The notes beneath the pieces were generated by a model. It was not told the DNA's origin. It searched no databases and saw nothing but the letters and a program-made list of their open reading frames with translations. From NCBI GenBank assembly GCA_900542875.1, contig UQPH01000003.1, forward strand, positions 1-64,000: a DNA stretch of 64,000 bases, read 5' to 3'. The first letter of the stretch is position 1. Each line of letters starts with the position of its first letter. Origin of the DNA: an uncultured Eubacterium sp. GTDB lineage: Bacteria > Bacillota > Clostridia > Oscillospirales > Acutalibacteraceae. Made by a program: the position numbers and the translations under genes. Shown here one piece after another: positions 59,947-64,000 of this stretch.

Positions 59947-62580
59947 TTAATCCGTAATCTCCTCAACCTTTTTCTTTAGGTCATAAAGCGTTTGCATTGC
60001 TTCTATCGGAGTTAATGTATTTATGTCAATAGCCTTTATAAGTTCAAACAATTCGTCCGTGGACTTCGTCTTAAAATTGAACTGAATGTCGTCCTCGTCC
60101 TCTTCGTCGACAGCATCCTCAGCCTTAAAGTCAATTTCTATTTTGTTGGCCTCAAGTTCTTTTAATATCGCCTTTGCTCTCTTTGTAACGGCAGACGGAA
60201 CGCCTGCAAGTTTAGCAACCTCGATACCGAAACTTTGGTCTGCGCCGCCGTGAACGATTCGGCGAAGAAATGTAATATCGTCTCCCCTTTTCTTTACGGC
60301 AACGGAATAGTTATTTACTCCGCTGAGCATACCCTCCATAGCGGTGAGTTCGTGGTAGTGAGTGGCAAAAAGGGTTTTCGCTCCGATTTTTTTAACCACA
60401 TATTCCAAAACCGCTCTGGCAATGCTCATTCCGTCAAAGGTGGAAGTACCTCGTCCGATTTCATCAAGAATAATGAGCGATTTGTCGGTAGCATTTTTAA
60501 GTATTGACGAAACCTCGTTCATCTCGACCATAAAGGTAGACTGTCCTGTTGCGAGATCATCGGACGCACCCACACGGGTAAAGATTGCATCACAAACCGA
60601 AACCCTTGCGCTTTTTGCCGGAACAAACGAGCCTATTTGAGCCATCAGCACAATCAATGCGGTCTGCCTCATATATGTAGACTTACCTGCCATATTCGGT
60701 CCGGTGATAATCGAGCACTTGTTATCCTTACAGTCAAGGAAAGTATCGTTCGGAACAAACGGTGCGTCCTCGAGAAGTGCCTCAACAACCGGATGCCGTC
60801 CGTCCTTTATTTCAAGTGTACCGTCCGTCGTAATCTGTGGACAGCAGTAATTATTTTTATATGCAATCTGAGCAAGTGAGGTCAGCACATCAAGAACGGC
60901 AAGTGCCTTTGCGGTACGCTGTATTCTCTCGACCTGTGCTCCGATTTGACTGCGAACCTCGCAGAACACCTCGTATTCGAGTGCAACGCATCTGTCTTTT
61001 GCACCGAGCACCTTGCCCTCAAGTTCTTTAAGCTCCTGCGTAATATATCTCTCGCAGTTTGTCAAGGTCTGCTTACGAATGTAAGTATCGGGAACCATAT
61101 CCTTATACGCATTCGTTACCTCAATGAAATAGCCGAAAACTTTATTATACGCAACCTTCAGTTTCGGAATTCCGGTTGCTTCCTTTTCTCTCGCCTCGAT
61201 TGAACCGAGCACGCTCGAGCCGTGGTGAAGAATATCATTAAGGCTGTCTACTTCTTCGTTATATCCCTCTGCGATAAGTCCGCCCTCACGAACGGAAAAC
61301 GGCGGTTCCTTAACTATCGCCCGGTCTATTAAATCGTGAACGTCCCGAAGTTCGTCAATACCGGAGTAAACGCTCCTAAGCAGTGCCGACGAGGTGCCCG
61401 ACAGTCTCTCTTTAAGCGCCGGGAGATTATCAAGCGTTGCGTACAGCGAACGAAGTTCCTTTGCGTTTGCGGTACCGTAAGCAATGCGGCTCATAAGTCT
61501 CTCTATATCGTTAATGCCCGTGAGCAATTCCTTTATGTCGTCTCTGAGCATATTATCGTCAACAAGTTCGGCAACTGCGTTCTGCCTCTTTGTTATCTGC
61601 GAAACATTTACGAGCGGTCTCTCAAGCCACGAGCGAAGCGTACGCTTTCCCATAGCGGTCTTTGTATTATCAATAACCCACAAAAGCGAATGTCTCTTAT
61701 CCCCCGTCATCATAGAGCGAGTAAGTTCAAGATTTCTCCTTGCACTTATATCAAGATTCATAAACTCGCTTTCTTCGTAGTATTCAACCTGCGACGGAGT
61801 TTCGAGTTCGTCGGTTTTTCTGTTTTCTCTGAGATAGAGAATAACTGCGCCGAGAGCGCAAACGCCTGCCTTGCTTCTTCCGAGTCCGAGAGAATCTATT
61901 TCATCCTTGTTCATCGTCTGCAAAATCAAATTTGTCGAATTGTCAAAATCAAAGTTTTCGTCCTCGATATACTGAATATCGACATCAAGCCTTGACTTTG
62001 CAAACTTTATAACACCGTCAAGCAATTCGACGCTGTGGTTTGCCAAAATCTCTTTAGGCGAATAGGTTGAAAGTTGGTTATTGAGTTTCTCCTCTGCGTC
62101 GGACAAAGGCATACTCGTAATATGAAATTCGCCCGTCGATACATCGGCAAAACAAACGCCGACTTCGTTATCCCTGCTGCAAATCGCACAAAGATAATTA
62201 TTAACCCCATCATCGAGAATATTGTTTTCGATAACCGTACCGGGCGTTATGATTCTTACGACATCTCTTTTAACGAGTTTTTTGGTCAGCGCAGGGTCTT
62301 CAAGCTGCTCGCATATTGCAACCTTGTAGCCGTAAGACACAAGTTTTGCTATATAATTATCGGCAGAATGAAACGGAACTCCGCACATCGGCGCTCTTTC
62401 GCCCTGACCGCAGTCCTTACCGGTCAATACGAGGTCAAGCACCTTTGACGCAATCTTTGCATCGTCAAAAAACATCTCGTAAAAATCACCCAGACGGAAG
62501 AACAAAATAGTTCCCGGATACTGTGATTTAATTTCAAAATATTGTGCCATCATGGGAGACAGCTTTTGCTCCTTTGCCAT
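59947..62580 (-). CDS. mutS: DNA mismatch recognition protein MutS
   Basis: An 877-residue ATPase that finds mismatches. The N-terminal domain has the Phe-x-Glu mismatch contact in FRLGDFYEMFFDDA. The C-terminal ATPase has Walker A TGPNMAGKST, Walker B LIILDEIGRGTST and FATHYHEL. I chose ATG 62580, 11 bases after AAGGA; a GTG at 62589 sits too close to it. The mutS-mutL-miaA order is typical of Clostridia, where hfq often follows; here it does not. Confidence 0.95.
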   Translation of the reverse strand: MAKEQKLSPMMAQYFEIKSQYPGTILFFRLGDFYEMFFDDAKIASKVLDLVLTGKDCGQGERAPMCGVPFHSADNYIAKLVSYGYKVAICEQLEDPALTKKLVKRDVVRIITPGTVIENNILDDGVNNYLCAICSRDNEVGVCFADVSTGEFHITSMPLSDAEEKLNNQLSTYSPKEILANHSVELLDGVIKFAKSRLDVDIQYIEDENFDFDNSTNLILQTMNKDEIDSLGLGRSKAGVCALGAVILYLRENRKTDELETPSQVEYYEESEFMNLDISARRNLELTRSMMTGDKRHSLLWVIDNTKTAMGKRTLRSWLERPLVNVSQITKRQNAVAELVDDNMLRDDIKELLTGINDIERLMSRIAYGTANAKELRSLYATLDNLPALKERLSGTSSALLRSVYSGIDELRDVHDLIDRAIVKEPPFSVREGGLIAEGYNEEVDSLNDILHHGSSVLGSIEAREKEATGIPKLKVAYNKVFGYFIEVTNAYKDMVPDTYIRKQTLTNCERYITQELKELEGKVLGAKDRCVALEYEVFCEVRSQIGAQVERIQRTAKALAVLDVLTSLAQIAYKNNYCCPQITTDGTLEIKDGRHPVVEALLEDAPFVPNDTFLDCKDNKCSIITGPNMAGKSTYMRQTALIVLMAQIGSFVPAKSARVSVCDAIFTRVGASDDLATGQSTFMVEMNEVSSILKNATDKSLIILDEIGRGTSTFDGMSIARAVLEYVVKKIGAKTLFATHYHELTAMEGMLSGVNNYSVAVKKRGDDITFLRRIVHGGADQSFGIEVAKLAGVPSAVTKRAKAILKELEANKIEIDFKAEDAVDEEDEDDIQFNFKTKSTDELFELIKAIDINTLTPIEAMQTLYDLKKKVEEITD

Positions 62581-62637
62581 TTTGTTCACCGTCCTTAAAA
62601 AATTTTGTGCTTGTGATTTTTAGTTAAATCAAATTAA

Positions 62638-63048
62638 TCAGTGGCAGCCTCCGCAAGTGCAGCAGTCATGTGTGCAGTCCGAAGCGGGGATTTCGCAAGT
62701 AGCCGGGTCCTGACCGTCAAAGAAAAGACCGATCATCTGGCTGATGTACTGAGCCATCTGCTCCATCTCTGCTGCTGCGGCAGAATAATTTTTCATATTC
62801 TCGCCGTCCATAACTTTAGTGTAAAGGTCCTGATATTCCTGCTGAAGTTCGGCGATTCTCTCCTGAGAAGCCTCCTCGCCCTTTTCAGCCTCCTGCTGAT
62901 ATTTAAGAGTAATAAGTTGCATTTCCTGCATCTGTGATTGAAGATTTTCGTCAGCGTCATTTACCTTAGCTGCCTTTTGAAGTGCTTCGAATCTCGGGTC
63001 TGCCTGAATTTCTTTTCCGAGTTCTCTGAGTGCTGATTCTAAACTCAT
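62638..63048 (-). CDS. YlbF/YmcA-family protein with cysteine-rich C-terminus
   Basis: A 136-residue protein. Residues 1-105 form the helical YlbF/YmcA domain (LGKEIQADPRFEALQKAAKV, LQQEYQDLYTKVM). In Bacillus, YlbF and YmcA join YaaT in a complex that carries iron-sulfur clusters and helps RNase Y mature mRNAs. The last 20 residues hold six cysteines and two histidines (CEIPASDCTHDCCTCGGCH), a potential metal or cluster site at the end of the protein. Its start overlaps the miaB stop. Confidence 0.85.
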   Translation of the reverse strand: MSLESALRELGKEIQADPRFEALQKAAKVNDADENLQSQMQEMQLITLKYQQEAEKGEEASQERIAELQQEYQDLYTKVMDGENMKNYSAAAAEMEQMAQYISQMIGLFFDGQDPATCEIPASDCTHDCCTCGGCH

Positions 63049-64000
63049 ATGTCATTCCTTTCTAATTCACCCAACATAACATAGGTGAGCGGCTCTGTTA
63101 CCTTTATTTTTTGGAAGGAGCCGATGAGCCCTTCGTCTCCCTCAAATTCTATAATCAAATTGCCGTCTGTTCTTGCGGCAAGATAATTATCTCCCTGCTT
63201 GCCCTTTGCATAAACAAAACACTTAAAGGTCTTACCCTTATGCAGTGCCATTTGCTCGGCGGATATTTCCTCCTGAACCTTCAAAAGTTCTCTCATCCAC
63301 TTTGACTTTTCCTCATACGGCACGGGGTCATCCATCTCTGCCGCCGGTGTACCGGGTCGAGGCGAATAGATAAAGGTGAAAAGGCTCGTTGCTTTAATTT
63401 CCTTTGCAAGTGATACAGTATCCAAAAACTCCTCGTAGGTTTCGCCCGGGAATCCGACGATAATATCGCTCGTAATGGAGAGTTCGTCACCCATAAGTTC
63501 CTTTGCGTAATTAATGAGCGAGAGATATTTTTCTCTTGTGTAGGAGCGGTTCATAGCCTTGAGCACTCTGTCGTTTCCGCTTTGAAACGGAAGATGAAGA
63601 TGAGTAGCCACCTTGTCGCACTCAGCCATCGTTTCAATAAGTTCCTTTGTGCAATCCTTTGGGTGGGAGGTCATAAACCTGATTCTGAAATCTCCGTCAA
63701 GGTCATTGAGTATTCTGAGCAGTTTTGAAAAACTTACCCTCGGGTTTAAGTCCTTGCCGTAGGAATTTACATTTTGACCCAGGAGAGTAATCTCCTTATA
63801 TCCTTCTTTTACAAGGCACTTGAATTCGGCAACGACATCGTCGACTTCACGGCTTCTCTCTCTGCCTCTTACATACGGCACTATACAGTAAGAGCAAAAA
63901 TTATTACAACCGTACATAATCGGAATCCAAGCCTTGCGGTCGTTATCCCTTTTAACGGGAATGCCTTCGGCGATTACTCCGTCCATATCAGGAAGTTCAA
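63045..64000 (-). CDS. miaB: MiaB tRNA methylthiotransferase, 5' end beyond the window
   Basis: The frame stays open to the right edge; 318 codons are visible out of about 440-470. The radical SAM domain is present with CNNFCSYC (CxxxCxxC), followed by LLGQNVNSYG and HLPFQSGND. The C-terminal TRAM domain is seen at the end (AEQMALHKGKTFKCFVYAKG and LIGSFQKIKVTEPLTYVMLG). The N-terminal domain that binds the second iron-sulfur cluster is outside the window. MiaB adds a methylthio group to isopentenyl-A37. Its stop overlaps the YlbF-family start. Confidence 0.95.
   Translation of the reverse strand, partial: ELPDMDGVIAEGIPVKRDNDRKAWIPIMYGCNNFCSYCIVPYVRGRERSREVDDVVAEFKCLVKEGYKEITLLGQNVNSYGKDLNPRVSFSKLLRILNDLDGDFRIRFMTSHPKDCTKELIETMAECDKVATHLHLPFQSGNDRVLKAMNRSYTREKYLSLINYAKELMGDELSITSDIIVGFPGETYEEFLDTVSLAKEIKATSLFTFIYSPRPGTPAAEMDDPVPYEEKSKWMRELLKVQEEISAEQMALHKGKTFKCFVYAKGKQGDNYLAARTDGNLIIEFEGDEGLIGSFQKIKVTEPLTYVMLGELERNDI

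Noticed and set aside
1..64000. CRISPR arrays, tRNA or rRNA genes, insertion sequences, prophage
   Set aside because: I saw no regularly spaced repeats, no cloverleaf-like or rRNA sequence, and no transposase or integrase coding region on either strand.

Overview
The window looks like chromosomal DNA from a low-to-moderate GC Firmicute of class Clostridia, probably an Oscillospiraceae/Ruminococcaceae-type gut bacterium. This is inferred from gene content and order: mreBCD-mrdA-mgsA, miaB-ylbF-mutS-mutL-miaA, yggS-sepF-divIVA-ileS-lspA-rluD, a glgA-glgD-glgC-glgB operon with both ADP-glucose pyrophosphorylase types, and the dapL route to diaminopimelate. There are no rRNA or tRNA genes, no CRISPR array, no phage and no intact insertion sequence.

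Positions 1-13044 hold a Wzx/Wzy-type surface polysaccharide locus, mostly on the plus strand. It runs chain-length regulator, bacterial tyrosine kinase, initiating sugar-phosphate transferase, several GT4 glycosyltransferases, acyltransferase, radical SAM/SPASM enzyme, polymerase, flippase and a VanZ-like protein. Its middle is scarred: the front of rfbA is joined to the back of rfbC through a short shared sequence, and an orphan glycosyltransferase tail lies at 7152-7232. The stretch 4.9-8.3 kb is visibly AT-rich, while the radical SAM gene next to it has host-like composition. The left edge cuts a divergent gene just after its start.

Positions 13155-17889 hold a zinc-ribbon membrane protein divergent from a feoA-feoA-feoB iron(II) uptake operon. 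Three palindromes whose centres lie exactly 34 bp apart sit at and just downstream of the predicted feo transcription start. The last feo gene fuses a Cys-rich membrane stub to a heavy-metal-associated domain.

Positions 17930-30968 are minus-strand housekeeping genes: mgsA-hisS-aspS-yfbR; mreB-mreC-mreD-mrdA; a GPH-type transporter with a long charged tail; a PdaA-like lipoprotein deacetylase; and prfB, which lacks the usual programmed frameshift.

Positions 31157-37060 (plus strand) hold the most novel-looking unit: an ECF sigma factor, a membrane-anchored putative anti-sigma factor, two small secreted proteins of unknown function, a 662-residue ABC-type membrane protein with a large extracellular domain, an ABC ATPase and a second permease.

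Positions 37135-42912 (minus) are the glycogen operon; the branching enzyme carries a histone-like basic tail. From a divergent promoter region, 43263-48072 (plus) encode an ANTAR protein with a degenerate receiver, then dapF, dapL, purC and purB.

Positions 48152-64000 (minus) contain a HAD phosphatase, rluD, lspA, ileS, divIVA, sepF, yggS, an HlyD-like protein, miaA, mutL, mutS, a YlbF-family gene and the 3' part of miaB, which runs off the right edge.
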